From Dactylococcopsis salina PCC 8305 (GTDB lineage Bacteria > Cyanobacteriota > Cyanobacteriia > Cyanobacteriales > Rubidibacteraceae), in the NCBI RefSeq assembly GCF_000317615.1, contig NC_019780.1, positions 3,431,840-3,495,839 on the forward strand: DNA of 64,000 bases, in the 5' to 3' direction. Every line of letters begins with the position of its first letter. Position 1 is the first letter of the stretch. Position numbers and translations under genes: made by a program. The notes under the pieces are model-generated. The model had not been told where the DNA came from, did no database searches, and was given only the letters and a program-made list of their open reading frames with translations. Shown here one piece after another: positions 55,647-64,000 of the stretch.

Positions 55647-57209
55647 ATGACTGCTGAAGTAGCAATGGAACAAGAACTAATTAAGGAAAATATAGAACAG
55701 TTTTTGATTGTCTTATCGGTTTCTTTAGGAGTGGCGACGATTTCCCAAATCTCTAGTTTTTTTAGACAGATTCCTTACACATTACTATTAGTTATCGTTG
55801 GTTTAGGGCTGGCTTTTGTTGATATCCGTTTAGTTAATCTATCTCCTGAATTAATTTTAGAAATCTTTTTACCTCCTCTCTTATTTGAAGCCGCGTGGAA
55901 TGTGCGTTGGCGTAACTTAAAAAAGAATCTAATTCCGATTACTTTATTAGCTGTGGTTGGTGTGGTGATTTCAGTGTTAGGAATTGGCTTAACACTTAAT
56001 TATTTTACTCAGTTATCCCTTCCCATTGCGTTATTAATTGGCGCGAGTTTAGCGGCGACTGATCCCGTTGCTGTGATTGCGCTTTTTCGGGAATTAGGCG
56101 TAGGAGAAAGATTAACAGTGTTGATGGAAGGGGAAAGTTTATTTAATGATGGTGTCGCCGTTGTTGCTTTTAGCATTTTAGTTGGGATTCCCCTCGGTGT
56201 TCAAGAATTTTCTGCTGCTAATACGTCAGTTCAATTTACCGCTTTTACAGGAATTGCGATCGGGGTTGGGTCATTAATTGGCTTTAGTATTTCTTATTTA
56301 ACTCAACGGTTTGATCTTCCTCTTGTAGAACAATCATTAACATTACTCTCTGCTTATGGAACATATTTACTGGTAGAAGAATTAGGTGGATCAGGAGTGA
56401 TTGGTGTGGTGACAGTGGGCTTGATTTTAGGGAATTTTGGTTCACGAATTGGGATGAATCCGCGAACTCGTTTATCCGTTTCCGAGTTTTGGGAATTTAT
56501 CACCTTTTTTGTCAACTCGATCGTTTTTCTGTTAATTGGTGATCAGATTGATGTTCGGGGATTAGTTGATAAATGGCAACTCATTGTTTTATCGATTTTA
56601 GCATTAGTTGCGATTCGTGCAATTAGTGTGTTTGCTTTGGGAACAATTAGTAATTTAATTACGAAAGAAAAGATTACTTGGAAAGAAAAAATTGTCCTTT
56701 GGTGGGGAGGATTACGCGGATCAGTTTCCGTTGCGTTAGCGTTAAGTGTTCCAGTAATGTTAGAAGGAAGACAAGAGATTATCGAAGCCGTATTTGGTGT
56801 AGTTTTATTTACTTTGCTGGTACAAGGATTGACAATGCAAACAGTAATTGAGAAACTAGGTTTAATCGGCGATAGCGCTCAACGTCAAGACTACAGCGAA
56901 TTGATTGCTCGTCGTAGTGCTTTAGAAAGAGTGTTACAGTATCTCAACGCGGTGAAACCTTCTCCAAGTCTTGATGAGGAATTTAAAAACTATCAAAAAG
57001 GATTAGTCCAAGGACAACTAAAAAGTGTTGAGGAGGAAATTACGCAGTTACAAAAATCATATCCTCAGCTTCAATCATTGGAACAAGATCAACTGCGAGA
57101 ACAACTTTTAGATATAGAAGCGGAAACTTATGCTGAGTTTATTCGGGCTGGAAAATTAGACAAAAATCTATCTCCTTTATTACAAGAAGTGCTTTCTCAA
57201 GAAGAATAA
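55647..57209 (+). CDS. CPA1-type Na+/H+ antiporter
   Basis: 520 residues. About twelve membrane helices. Key motifs of CPA1 antiporters: LEIFLPPLLFEAAWNVRWRN, LLIGASLAATDPVAVIALFR (with the Asp of the ion site), LMEGESLFNDGVAVVAFSIL (ND pair), GGSGVIGVVTVGLILGNFGS, and the C-terminal helix WWGGLRGSVSVALALSVPVM. A cytoplasmic coiled tail of about 110 residues follows. It would exchange sodium for protons at the membrane, useful in a salty habitat. Start ATG 55647; a second ATG at codon 6 is possible. A following frame reads on in the same phase after its stop. Confidence 0.95.
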   Translation: MTAEVAMEQELIKENIEQFLIVLSVSLGVATISQISSFFRQIPYTLLLVIVGLGLAFVDIRLVNLSPELILEIFLPPLLFEAAWNVRWRNLKKNLIPITLLAVVGVVISVLGIGLTLNYFTQLSLPIALLIGASLAATDPVAVIALFRELGVGERLTVLMEGESLFNDGVAVVAFSILVGIPLGVQEFSAANTSVQFTAFTGIAIGVGSLIGFSISYLTQRFDLPLVEQSLTLLSAYGTYLLVEELGGSGVIGVVTVGLILGNFGSRIGMNPRTRLSVSEFWEFITFFVNSIVFLLIGDQIDVRGLVDKWQLIVLSILALVAIRAISVFALGTISNLITKEKITWKEKIVLWWGGLRGSVSVALALSVPVMLEGRQEIIEAVFGVVLFTLLVQGLTMQTVIEKLGLIGDSAQRQDYSELIARRSALERVLQYLNAVKPSPSLDEEFKNYQKGLVQGQLKSVEEEITQLQKSYPQLQSLEQDQLREQLLDIEAETYAEFIRAGKLDKNLSPLLQEVLSQEE

Positions 57210-58082
57210 TGTATAACAATCGAAATTACTTGGCAGCAACTCACCGACTTAAATAAAATTCTAGAAGAATATCAAACCGACTTAGCAAACGGAAATCTTA
57301 TTACCTTCAGGAAAAAGCGAACGTTTTGGGGTTTGGTTTCTCTGTTTATTGTCTTGATTGCGGGAGGAATTACCTTGAGTTTAAACTGGTATCGAAAGCA
57401 AGTAAAAACCATGATTACCTCATCCCCTCCATTATCTCAACCCATAGAAAACACTTCCTCTCCCTCATCAGAAAATCCTCTTTCTCCTCTTCCTAAAAAC
57501 CTCTCTCAAAAACCCAATCTTCAGTTATCTGAATCGCTAAAAACCCTCGATAATCTTTCCCCTCCCTCCTCGATCGATCCTCCTTCTTCTCCCACTCCAA
57601 TGGAGACAATATCCATTCCGAAAAAGACACCAATTCCAGAAAAAAAACCACCGTTATCTTCCCCAGAAATACCAGAAACGATCGAAGCGCCACAACTTCC
57701 CCCATTAGCAAAATTTAAAAAACAGCGTACTTCATCAACAATTACTCCCTCTAATCCCACCTCACAACTGTCAGAAGTAAAAAAATATTTTCAAGCAAAA
57801 TGGCAACCTCCCGAAAACTTAAAGCAACATTTAGAATATCAACTTTTAATTAATGCTGATGGTACTCTCCAAGAAATTACCCCATTAGGAATCATCTCAG
57901 AAACTTACTTATCTCGTCTCCCTCTCCCCGAATCTAACGAAGATTTTGTCTCACCTTCCCCAACTGAGAAACCACAAAAAATGAGACTCGTCTTTCCTCC
58001 TAACGGGAACATTAAAACCTTTCTCACCAACGGTCATCCGCAGGCTCCGTCGTCTCACGGCGGAGTACGGATGACTGACTGA
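57210..58082 (+). CDS. Proline/serine-rich membrane-anchored protein (start unclear)
   Basis: The safe part runs from about 57333 (TTG). In the same frame the sequence is open back to the antiporter's stop, and reads TIEITWQQLTDLNKILEEYQ as a plausible N-terminus, but no ATG, GTG or TTG is available there: only ATA at 57213. A membrane segment follows (FWGLVSLFIVLIAGGITLSL), then a long Pro/Ser-rich stretch (residues 25-135 with SPPLSQPIENTSSPSSEN) and a folded end (VKKYFQAKWQPPENLKQHLE, then YQLLINADGTLQEITPLG) similar to TonB-like C-termini. A TonB-like envelope role is a guess. Confidence 0.6.
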   Translation, partial: CITIEITWQQLTDLNKILEEYQTDLANGNLITFRKKRTFWGLVSLFIVLIAGGITLSLNWYRKQVKTMITSSPPLSQPIENTSSPSSENPLSPLPKNLSQKPNLQLSESLKTLDNLSPPSSIDPPSSPTPMETISIPKKTPIPEKKPPLSSPEIPETIEAPQLPPLAKFKKQRTSSTITPSNPTSQLSEVKKYFQAKWQPPENLKQHLEYQLLINADGTLQEITPLGIISETYLSRLPLPESNEDFVSPSPTEKPQKMRLVFPPNGNIKTFLTNGHPQAPSSHGGVRMTD

Positions 58083-58121
58083 TCAATTACCCCCTTTCCC
58101 AGACAGGTTTGGGGGCGAAAA

Positions 58122-59113
58122 TCGATCGATGCTCGATCTAACCATCTTTAATCAAGGGAATAATTATTCTTCTGTTCCTTCCTCCTGCTGTTGTAACCAA
58201 CGCTGAAGATCATCGATCGAGGTAAAATCCAACAGAGCTTCCGCAAGGGCTTCAGTTTCCTCAATCTCTAACTCCTCAATCTGGGTTTGAACGGAGGAAG
58301 GAATGTCTCCAAAGCGCCGTGACAGTTGTCGCCAGACTAGCGATTGAGCTTCTGCTTTTTTCCCTTCTTTTTTCCCGCGCTCTTCAACTTGTTGTTCCCA
58401 TTCTAAAAAGGCTTGTGGCAAGGGCATAGTTACCTCCTCCCCTTCTGGGAGTTCTGGATTAGCTTCGACAATAATTTTCCATACTGATAACAATCTTAAC
58501 GCTTCGGTTCGTCTAGTATCTCCTTCTGGTAGGGCGATTACTTCCGCCACGGCTTGCTGTTGAACTCTTCCTTTTCCCAGTAGTCTTAACCAGAGGGTTT
58601 CTGGGGTTTTTGGCAGTTGATGGACAACAATTACTACGGTTTGAAAGGCTGGTGCTAATTCATACACCCCTTCCAGCCAATTTTCTTTTTTCACCGCTCC
58701 CAAACGGGTGAGTAAATTCTGGCTCAGGGTGGGAGCAATAATCCAGAGAAGGGGAGGATTACTATGGTTCAGGGCTTGACGGCGACGTAAATCGGAAACT
58801 AACCAGAGTCGTTTGAGTAAACAACTTTCTATTTCTTCTAGGGTGGGAGGATTCCGAAACGGCTCAAATAAACCTGGAGATTGAACCATTGCTGCTAAAA
58901 TTCCCAAGGTGGCTTGATTGGGAGTGACGTTAGCTTCAGGGGAAAAGTAGAGATCAATGAAGCGAGGTTCTCCTGGCACTTCTTTGGAGATTTCTACTTG
59001 TCCACAAGGGGTGAGTAGTTGTTCAAGGAGTTGTTTGGCTAGTTGATCAAAAGGATGACGAGTCACAGAATAGCTTAAAAAGAAAAAGGATTAATTAACT
59101 AATTTTACGGGAT
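58122..59113. repeat. Gene duplication unit, copy A
   Basis: The stretch from GCTCGATCTAACCATC (58131) to TTAATTAACTAATTTTACGG (near 59110) recurs with few changes at 59224-60203, an offset of 1,093 bases. Each copy holds one complete gene. Confidence 0.9.
58164..59066 (-). CDS. DUF4351-type protein, copy 1
   Basis: 300 residues. Begins MTRHPFDQLAKQLLEQLLTP then EVPGEPRFIDLYFSPEANVT, which looks like the acidic strand of a PD-(D/E)XK-type protein. The middle is RDLRRRQAL-like (KRLWLVSDLRRRQALNHSN, PPLLWIIAPTLSQNLLTRLG) and the C-terminus is the DUF4351 tail: SLVWRQLSRRFGDIPSSVQT then EALAEALLDFTSIDDLQRWL. These proteins are numerous in cyanobacteria and may be related to transposase-linked nucleases; their role is unknown. 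Nearly identical to the next gene upstream and therefore a recent duplicate. Confidence 0.8.
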   Translation of the reverse strand: MTRHPFDQLAKQLLEQLLTPCGQVEISKEVPGEPRFIDLYFSPEANVTPNQATLGILAAMVQSPGLFEPFRNPPTLEEIESCLLKRLWLVSDLRRRQALNHSNPPLLWIIAPTLSQNLLTRLGAVKKENWLEGVYELAPAFQTVVIVVHQLPKTPETLWLRLLGKGRVQQQAVAEVIALPEGDTRRTEALRLLSVWKIIVEANPELPEGEEVTMPLPQAFLEWEQQVEERGKKEGKKAEAQSLVWRQLSRRFGDIPSSVQTQIEELEIEETEALAEALLDFTSIDDLQRWLQQQEEGTEE

Positions 59114-59214
59114 CAAGCATCGATCGAACCTCATACCAAACCCACCTCTTTCTTGTCCCCCCCTTTCATCGGGGGCTAGGTTTTACCCTGAGCTTGTCGA
59201 AGGGGGGGATAAAA

Positions 59215-60206
59215 TTGATCGATGCTCGATCTAACCATCTTTAATCAAGGAAATAATTATTCTTCTGTTCCTCCCTCATTCTGTTGTAACCAACGCTGAA
59301 GATCATCGATCGAGGTAAAATCTAACAGAGCTTCAGCAAGGGCTTCAGTTTCCTCAATGTCTAACTCCTCAATCTGGGTTTGAATGGAGGAAGGAATGTC
59401 TCCAAAGCGCCGTGAAATTAGTCGCCAGACTAGCGATTGAGCTTCTGCTTTTTTCCCTTCTTTTTTCCCACGTTCTTCAACTTGTTGTTCCCATTCTAAA
59501 AAGGCTTGTGGCAAGGGCATAGTTACCTCCTCCCCTTCTGGGAGTTCTGGATTAGCTTCGACAATAATTTTCCATACTGATAACAATCTTAACGCTTCGG
59601 TTCGTCTAGTATCTCCTTCTGGTAGAGCGATTACTTCTGCCACGGCTTGCTGTTGAACTCTTCCTTTTCCCAGCAGTCTTAACCAGAGGGTTTCTGAGGT
59701 TTTTGGCAGTTGATGTACGACAATTACCACGGTTTGAAACGCTGGGGCTAATTCATACACCCCTTCCAGCCAATTTTCTTTTTTCACCGCTCCCAAACGG
59801 GTGAGTAAATTCTGGCTCAGGGTGGGAGCAATAATCCAGAGAAGGGGAGGATTACTATTGTTCAGGGCTTGACGGCGACGTAAATCGGAAACTAACCAGA
59901 GTCGTTTGAGCAAACAACTTTCTATTTCTTCTAGGGTGGGAGGATTCCGAAACGGCTCAAATAAACCTGGAGATTGAACCATTGCTGCTAAAATTCCCAA
60001 GGTGGCTTGATTAGGAGTGACGTTAGCTTCCGGGGAAAAGTAGAGATCAATGAAGCGGGGTTCTCCTGGCACTTCTCTGGAGATTTCTACTTTTCCGCAA
60101 GGGGTGAGTAGTTGTTCTAGGAGTTGTTTGGCTAGTTGATCAAAAGGATGACGAGTCACAGGGCTGCTCAAAAAGAAAAAGGATTAATTAACTAATTTTA
60201 CGGGAT
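59215..60206. repeat. Gene duplication unit, copy B
   Basis: Second copy of the 1-kb unit, ending TTAATTAACTAATTTTACGG near 60203. Between the copies lies a palindromic ACCCTGAGCTTGTCGAAGGG stretch (59183-59202) that also occurs as a dispersed motif. Confidence 0.9.
59257..60171 (-). CDS. DUF4351-type protein, copy 2
   Basis: 304 residues, starting MSSPVTRHPFDQLAKQLLEQ, so three or four residues longer than copy 1. Differences from copy 1 are few and mostly conservative (GKVEISREV for GQVEISKEV, ALNNSN for ALNHSN, WRLISRRF for WRQLSRRF, LDIEETE for LEIEETE). Same domain outline: acidic nuclease-like beginning and DUF4351 tail with EALLDFTSIDDLQRWLQQNE. Both copies are intact, so the duplication is recent or both are kept. 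Neighbour upstream is the HepT gene, with about 35 bases between. Confidence 0.8.
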   Translation of the reverse strand: MSSPVTRHPFDQLAKQLLEQLLTPCGKVEISREVPGEPRFIDLYFSPEANVTPNQATLGILAAMVQSPGLFEPFRNPPTLEEIESCLLKRLWLVSDLRRRQALNNSNPPLLWIIAPTLSQNLLTRLGAVKKENWLEGVYELAPAFQTVVIVVHQLPKTSETLWLRLLGKGRVQQQAVAEVIALPEGDTRRTEALRLLSVWKIIVEANPELPEGEEVTMPLPQAFLEWEQQVEERGKKEGKKAEAQSLVWRLISRRFGDIPSSIQTQIEELDIEETEALAEALLDFTSIDDLQRWLQQNEGGTEE

Positions 60207-60709
60207 TATTCATTCACTTCCAGAGATAAATCTTCCAACCATTTGATAAAATCATTAATTTCTTGCGTAAAATTATCCCACACTGAATAATAATCATTAA
60301 CTAATTCAGTGACACGACTTGCTTCTAATTCAAAACCATAAATGTTCCTCACAATATGACGAAATGAGAGATATTCTTTTAATTGTTTTGCGGTTGCTTG
60401 ACTAATAACAGCAGGACGATCGGTTTGAGTGGTCGCCATCCGTGTTAATAATCTTTGATGCCAATTATAACTTGAGGGTAAACCTCCGTTCAATTCAGAA
60501 GCAATAATTTTAAATATTCGCTCACATCCCGTATAAAAATTATGAAGTTTTAAACCTAGACTTTCTGTAAAAACTTGATTTAAATTTGGTTGTTCCCAAG
60601 ATAATCTTTGAGTGGTTTCAATTTTGGTTCGTAACGCATCCAGTTGATCTAATTCCGTTTTAAGATCACTGGCAATTTCTCGGAGTTGATTCGCCGATCG
60701 ATGAGTCAT
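60206..60709 (-). CDS. hepT: HepT-like ribonuclease toxin
   Basis: Helical protein of the HepT/DUF86-like type. MTHRSANQLREIASDLKTEL begins at 60709; the frame is open nine residues further. The HEPN-type catalytic region is near ATAKQLKEYLSFRHIVRNIY (R-x-x-x-x-H-like; RHIVRNIYGFEL). It is probably a toxin that cuts RNA when free, controlled by the nucleotidyltransferase encoded just upstream, which it overlaps by 44 bases. In related pairs the MntA enzyme adds AMP to HepT and disarms it. The match to the family is by pattern and gene order. Confidence 0.75.
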   Translation of the reverse strand: MTHRSANQLREIASDLKTELDQLDALRTKIETTQRLSWEQPNLNQVFTESLGLKLHNFYTGCERIFKIIASELNGGLPSSYNWHQRLLTRMATTQTDRPAVISQATAKQLKEYLSFRHIVRNIYGFELEASRVTELVNDYYSVWDNFTQEINDFIKWLEDLSLEVNE

Positions 60710-61067
60710 AAATAACGCTTCCTGTTTCCAAAACACGCTGATAAAAATGGGGATGTAATTCTTCTAATGGCTTTAAATCTACTGCAAAATCACTACAAGA
60801 ATTAACCTCTCCTATCGCCTTAAACAATTGCTTGGGAGGAATTCCACTAACGGCGAGATCAATATCAGATGTTTCGGTAAATTTCCCTTTCGCTAATGAT
60901 CCAAAAAGGATAATTTTATTCGCTTGAAACTCGTTAACCAGTAATGTAATCAGTTGCGGTAAAACGGCTTTGGCTTTTTCTGTTACCGCTCGATCGCGCT
61001 CTTTTTGTTGTGCCTGTTTCTGTTTCCAAACGGCTAAATAGGGGCTAACATTATGACAAATAATCAT
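60666..61067 (-). CDS. mntA: MntA-like nucleotidyltransferase antitoxin
   Basis: 133 residues. The minimal nucleotidyltransferase motif is clear: KIILFGSLAKGKFTETSDID (G-S-x10-D-x-D). A long basic N-terminal helix (KQAQQKERDRAVTEKAKAVL) is extra. The C-terminus VLETGSVIYDSSIGESTPRN overlaps the start of the HepT gene. Function: AMP transfer to the HepT partner in related pairs. It has ATG 61067 and lies eight bases downstream of the FGGY kinase gene, so it may be co-transcribed with it. Confidence 0.85.
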   Translation of the reverse strand: MIICHNVSPYLAVWKQKQAQQKERDRAVTEKAKAVLPQLITLLVNEFQANKIILFGSLAKGKFTETSDIDLAVSGIPPKQLFKAIGEVNSCSDFAVDLKPLEELHPHFYQRVLETGSVIYDSSIGESTPRNCQ

Positions 61068-61075
61068 AGTTTTTC

Positions 61076-62317
61076 TTAACTAGAATGAAGAGCTAATTTT
61101 GCTGTACCATAAGCTGCATCCGTTTGAGGAGAAGCAATCACAGAAACCTGTAAATATTCCTCTCGAATGCGTCGCCAAACTTCATTTTTTGCGCCTCCTC
61201 CTGCGGTGTAAACTTGTTGAAGAGGCGTTGCGCCTAATTCCCTTAATTTTTGATAACCTTGAGCTTCAATTCGTGCTATACTTTCTAATAACCCTTGTAG
61301 AAAAATAACATCATCATCAGGACGAGGAGTTAATTTTGGGGATAAATTAGGATCATTAATCGGGAAACGTTCTCCCGATTTTAAAAGAGGATAATAATCT
61401 AAATTTGTGGGTTGAGTGGGATTGATTTTTGTCGAAAGTTCCCTTAATTCTTCATCAGTAAAAAATGATTTCAAAACAGCGCCTCCCGTATTTGATGCGC
61501 CTCCTGTTAACCATAAATTCCCAAAACGATGGCTGTAAATTCCAGATTGATAATCTTGAATCGGGGTTTCACTGAGTAATTTTAAAACCAAAGTTGAACC
61601 AAGAGAGGTGACAGCTTCTCCAGGTTGATTCGCACCACTGGCGATAAACGCCGCAATGCTGTCTGTCGTTCCTGTACAAACTTCGCAATTCGTAGGAAAA
61701 TGAAACTGATTGACTAGATCAGGGAGAATCTTCTTAATCGCTGTTCCAGGGGCGAAAACTTGGGGCAAAATGGAAAAACTGGGCTGATTTTGTAACCATT
61801 GCGGATAAGACAGTTGTTCCACATCATAGCCTAATTTGAGGGCGTTATGATAATCAGTAACTCCTAATTGACCATGAAGTAGAAAAGCCAGCCAGTCCGC
61901 TTGATGGAGGAAATAAGCAGCTTTAGACAGTTGATTTTCCTGTTCCCAGTATAGAAGTTTTGCCAAACTGGAAGAAGCACTTTGCACTACATGATCGGAG
62001 GGGGCGATCGCGCTTAAACGTTCTAAAATTGGATCAGGGACTCGATCATTGTACAATAAGGGGGCGGTGATGGGATAGCCCGCTCGATCGCACAGTAAAA
62101 CCGTTCCCGACGTGCCATTAATTGCGATGCGAGTAATCTTGGGTCTTATATCGATCGAAATTGCCTCTAACAGAAAAAACAACGCCTCACGCCATTGTTC
62201 AAGCCAGTTTTCCGCCGTATCAAAAGAACATTCCTGCTGCGTCAAAATGCTTTTATGTTCATCAATAACAACGGCTCTCGCCCCTGACGTGCCAAAATCA
62301 ATTCCCAAGTAAAACAT
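61076..62317 (-). CDS. FGGY-family sugar kinase (ribulokinase-like)
   Basis: 413 residues with start ATG 62317 (MFYLGIDFGTSGARAVVID). The longer frame to 62440 would use the reverse of a tRNA gene, so I reject it; AAGGAAAT precedes 62317. FGGY motifs: phosphate 1 LGIDFGTSGARAV, the sugar site INGTSGTVLLCDRAGYPI, LLYNDRV, GTTDSIAAFIASGANQPGEA and TAGGGAKNEVWRRI. It resembles the small FGGY kinases of cyanobacteria reported to act on D-ribulose. The exact sugar is inferred. It lies directly behind tRNA-Leu (22 bases) on the same strand. Confidence 0.88.
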   Translation of the reverse strand: MFYLGIDFGTSGARAVVIDEHKSILTQQECSFDTAENWLEQWREALFFLLEAISIDIRPKITRIAINGTSGTVLLCDRAGYPITAPLLYNDRVPDPILERLSAIAPSDHVVQSASSSLAKLLYWEQENQLSKAAYFLHQADWLAFLLHGQLGVTDYHNALKLGYDVEQLSYPQWLQNQPSFSILPQVFAPGTAIKKILPDLVNQFHFPTNCEVCTGTTDSIAAFIASGANQPGEAVTSLGSTLVLKLLSETPIQDYQSGIYSHRFGNLWLTGGASNTGGAVLKSFFTDEELRELSTKINPTQPTNLDYYPLLKSGERFPINDPNLSPKLTPRPDDDVIFLQGLLESIARIEAQGYQKLRELGATPLQQVYTAGGGAKNEVWRRIREEYLQVSVIASPQTDAAYGTAKLALHSS

Positions 62318-62338
62318 GATTTCCTTGCTGTCAGTCAA

Positions 62339-62422
62339 TGCGGAACTCGGGACTTGAACCCGAAAGTCCTTGCGAACACTAGAACCTGAATCTAGCGCGT
62401 CTACCAATTCCGCCAGTTCCGC
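62339..62422 (-). tRNA. tRNA-Leu (CAG)
   Basis: 84 bases. Acceptor stem GCGGAAC pairs with GTTCCGC, discriminator A at 62339. The anticodon arm CTAGATTCAGGTTCTAG shows loop TTCAGGT with anticodon CAG (Leu). The D arm has TTGGTAGACGC, the variable arm TGTTCGCAAGGACT is long, as in class II tRNA, and the T arm has GGGTTCAAGTCCC. CCA is not encoded. Confidence 0.95.
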
Positions 62423-62722
62423 GTCTTTGGGTTCAAACAACCCAGAGAGTTATAATTACATATGCCAAGGCAGATGTCAAGTTTGACCTTGCTTTCGGTT
62501 CTAAAATGGGGAAAAAATTGAATCTAATCAGAAACACTGTTTAAGATAGAGAAACCTTGAGAGTAATTTAACCCAGATTACTGGCTTTCTTCTTCTTGGC
62601 TAAAGATAACAGAGAAAACCGTTAATATTGGAATTACTCAGGACGCACAGGAGCAGAAATTAACACGCTGACTGACAAAAAATCAAATCAACTCAGACAG
62701 CACAGGAATCATCAAAATACAT
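62423..62722. other. Leader region of glutamate synthase
   Basis: About 300 bases with no gene. It holds the promoters of tRNA-Leu (minus) and glutamate synthase (plus). I searched for a GTA-N8-TAC NtcA site and found none; the nearest pairing has a longer spacer. Confidence 0.45.
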
Positions 62723-64000
62723 ATGAATAAAGGTAGCATGAATCAAGAAGCAATTAACGTGAACTCAAACAATCATCAAAATCAATCCACTCCCTATCAA
62801 GGACAGTCTTGGCTGGTAGAAGAAAGAGACGCTTGTGGTGTCGGTTTTATCGCCTCAAAAAATGGCAAAGCCACCCATGAATTAGTTCAACAAGCAGTAA
62901 CCGCCCTTGGTTGTTTAGAACATCGCGGCGCTTGTAGCGCTGACCGTGACTCTGGCGATGGGGCAGGTATTATGAGCGCGATTCCCTGGCAATTGTTCCA
63001 AAAATGGTTAAAGGAAAATAATCTTTTTATTCCTTCCCGTGAACATTTGGGAGTGGGAATGTTGTTTCTTCCCTTAGACGAGGAAAAAGCGCAAAAAGTG
63101 CGAGACTGTGTGGAAGCAGTTCTAAAAGAACATAGTTTATATTTGGTGGGTTGGCGACCCGTTCCCGTAAAATCAGAGGTATTAGGAGAACAAGCAAAGG
63201 CGAACCGTCCTCGCGTAGAACAAGTTTTATTCGCTTCCCCCACGCAACAAGGGGATGATTTAGAAAAAACACTCTATATCACCAGCGCAAGAATTAAACA
63301 AGCCGTGATTGCTTCAGAAGGGTTAGACAATCCTGATGACTTCTATATCTGCTCTTTCTCTAACCGTACCATTGTTTATAAAGGTATGGTGCGCTCAGTG
63401 GTACTCGGAGAATTTTATCTCGACTTGCAAAACCCAGACTTTATCAGTCCCTTTGCGATTTATCACCGTCGGTTCAGTACCAATACCATGCCGAAATGGC
63501 GACTCGCTCAACCGATGCGTTTATTGGGACATAACGGCGAAATTAATACCTTGCTCGGTAACATTAACTGGATGTTAGCACGGGTGAATGATTTAAAAGC
63601 TCCTCATTTGCAAAATGAAGAATTATCGGCTCTTCCTTTAGTGAGTCAAGACAAAAGTGATTCTGCTAACTTGGACAACGTGATGGAGCTTTTAGTACAA
63701 GCGGGACGGACACCAATGGCAGCCCTAATGATGCTTATTCCCGAAGCCTATCAGAATCAGCCTGAATTAGCCGATCGTCCTGAAATCACCGACTTTTACG
63801 AATATCATCGCGGGGTACAAGAACCTTGGGATGGACCGGCTTTAGTTGTCTTCAGTGATGGGAAGACTGTTGGGGCTAACTTAGATCGTAATGGCTTACG
63901 TCCAGCACGTTACTGTATTACCAAAGATGATTATGTCATCGTCGGTTCAGAAGCGGGAGTGCTACCGATACCCGAAGCCGATATCGTGGAAAAAGGTCGC
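62723..64000 (+). CDS. gltB: Glutamate synthase large subunit, 5' part (runs off the window)
   Basis: The first 426 residues, with no stop before the window ends. Makes two glutamates from glutamine and 2-oxoglutarate, in cyanobacteria with ferredoxin or NADH as electron donor. The class II glutamine amidotransferase domain starts at the cysteine of RDACGVGF after a propeptide of about 36 residues. Further family segments: LEHRGACSADRDSGDGAGIM, YHRRFSTNTMPKWRLAQPMR, LLGHNGEINTLLGNINWMLA, NVMELLVQAGRTPMAALMML, GPALVVFSDGKTVGANLDRN and GLRPARYCITKDDYVIVGSE. Start ATG 62723 or in-frame ATG 62738. Ferredoxin type (glsF) cannot be told from NADH type from this part. Confidence 0.93.
   Translation, partial: MNKGSMNQEAINVNSNNHQNQSTPYQGQSWLVEERDACGVGFIASKNGKATHELVQQAVTALGCLEHRGACSADRDSGDGAGIMSAIPWQLFQKWLKENNLFIPSREHLGVGMLFLPLDEEKAQKVRDCVEAVLKEHSLYLVGWRPVPVKSEVLGEQAKANRPRVEQVLFASPTQQGDDLEKTLYITSARIKQAVIASEGLDNPDDFYICSFSNRTIVYKGMVRSVVLGEFYLDLQNPDFISPFAIYHRRFSTNTMPKWRLAQPMRLLGHNGEINTLLGNINWMLARVNDLKAPHLQNEELSALPLVSQDKSDSANLDNVMELLVQAGRTPMAALMMLIPEAYQNQPELADRPEITDFYEYHRGVQEPWDGPALVVFSDGKTVGANLDRNGLRPARYCITKDDYVIVGSEAGVLPIPEADIVEKGR

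Noticed and set aside
62318-62440. N-terminal extension of the FGGY kinase
   Set aside because: The extra 41 residues are the tRNA-Leu gene read as protein; the real start is ATG 62317.

Overview
The window is chromosomal DNA from a cyanobacterium with fairly low GC. The evidence is the abundance of the HIP1 octamer GCGATCGC, the nitrate regulators ntcB and cnaT side by side, the excision-control pair xisH/xisI, a glutamate synthase with cyanobacterial features, a PAP/fibrillin-like protein and heptameric STRR repeats. The gene content would suit a unicellular, salt-tolerant type (Halothece, Euhalothece or Dactylococcopsis). That placement is an impression from remembered gene content, not a result.

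Layout. 1-18.7 kb holds core genes (alaS, acnB, a TerC-type membrane protein, a copper ATPase with a cupredoxin) mixed with broken genes: an ABC-F gene split by an intact IS630 element, a decayed thioredoxin/membrane protein, a VapBC-type pair, and xisHI with a decayed xisI tail nearby. 19-31.9 kb holds selO, cnaT-ntcB-HEAT protein, lpdA, egtD, a fibrillin-like gene, and ilvB with a C-terminal zinc ribbon. 32-36.2 kb holds a C5 cytosine methyltransferase killed by a small repeat plus a nonsense codon, then a large B12-binding radical SAM protein. 36.4-40.9 kb holds an HNH protein, a PIN toxin with an unlisted 57-residue partner, and an antitoxin gene split by a full group II intron beside a truncated toxin. 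40.9-43.2 kb holds a tandem nitroreductase (SagB/ThcOx) protein and a methyltransferase.

43.2-50.8 kb is the most unusual part. It is a one-strand, mostly overlapping operon encoding a DUF2779-type nuclease, a nuclease-ParA fusion, a ParB-like protein with a SAP-like tail, a nuclease-helicase-ParA fusion and a second ParB-like protein. Three reading frames in it carry lesions. Two are at six-A tracts where one more A, or a -1 ribosomal slip, restores the full protein. The third is an in-frame TAG. I read it as two parallel ParA/ParB pairs whose ATPases are fused to DNA-processing domains, either a defence or a plasmid-maintenance locus.

50.9-64 kb holds a vWA protein with a MerR-type regulator, an MscS channel whose start codon lies at the edge of a seven-copy 102-bp tandem array, a CPA1 antiporter, a tandem gene duplication (DUF4351-type proteins), an MntA/HepT pair, a ribulokinase-like FGGY kinase, tRNA-Leu(CAG) and the 5' part of glutamate synthase.

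Intergenic DNA is crowded with dispersed repeats: a GTTGGGTTTCG element that inserts at TA, a roughly 210-340 bp MITE (three copies), a 20-bp perfect palindrome (four copies) and heptamer tracts. Several gene ends or breaks coincide with these elements, so they appear to be a main source of gene damage here.
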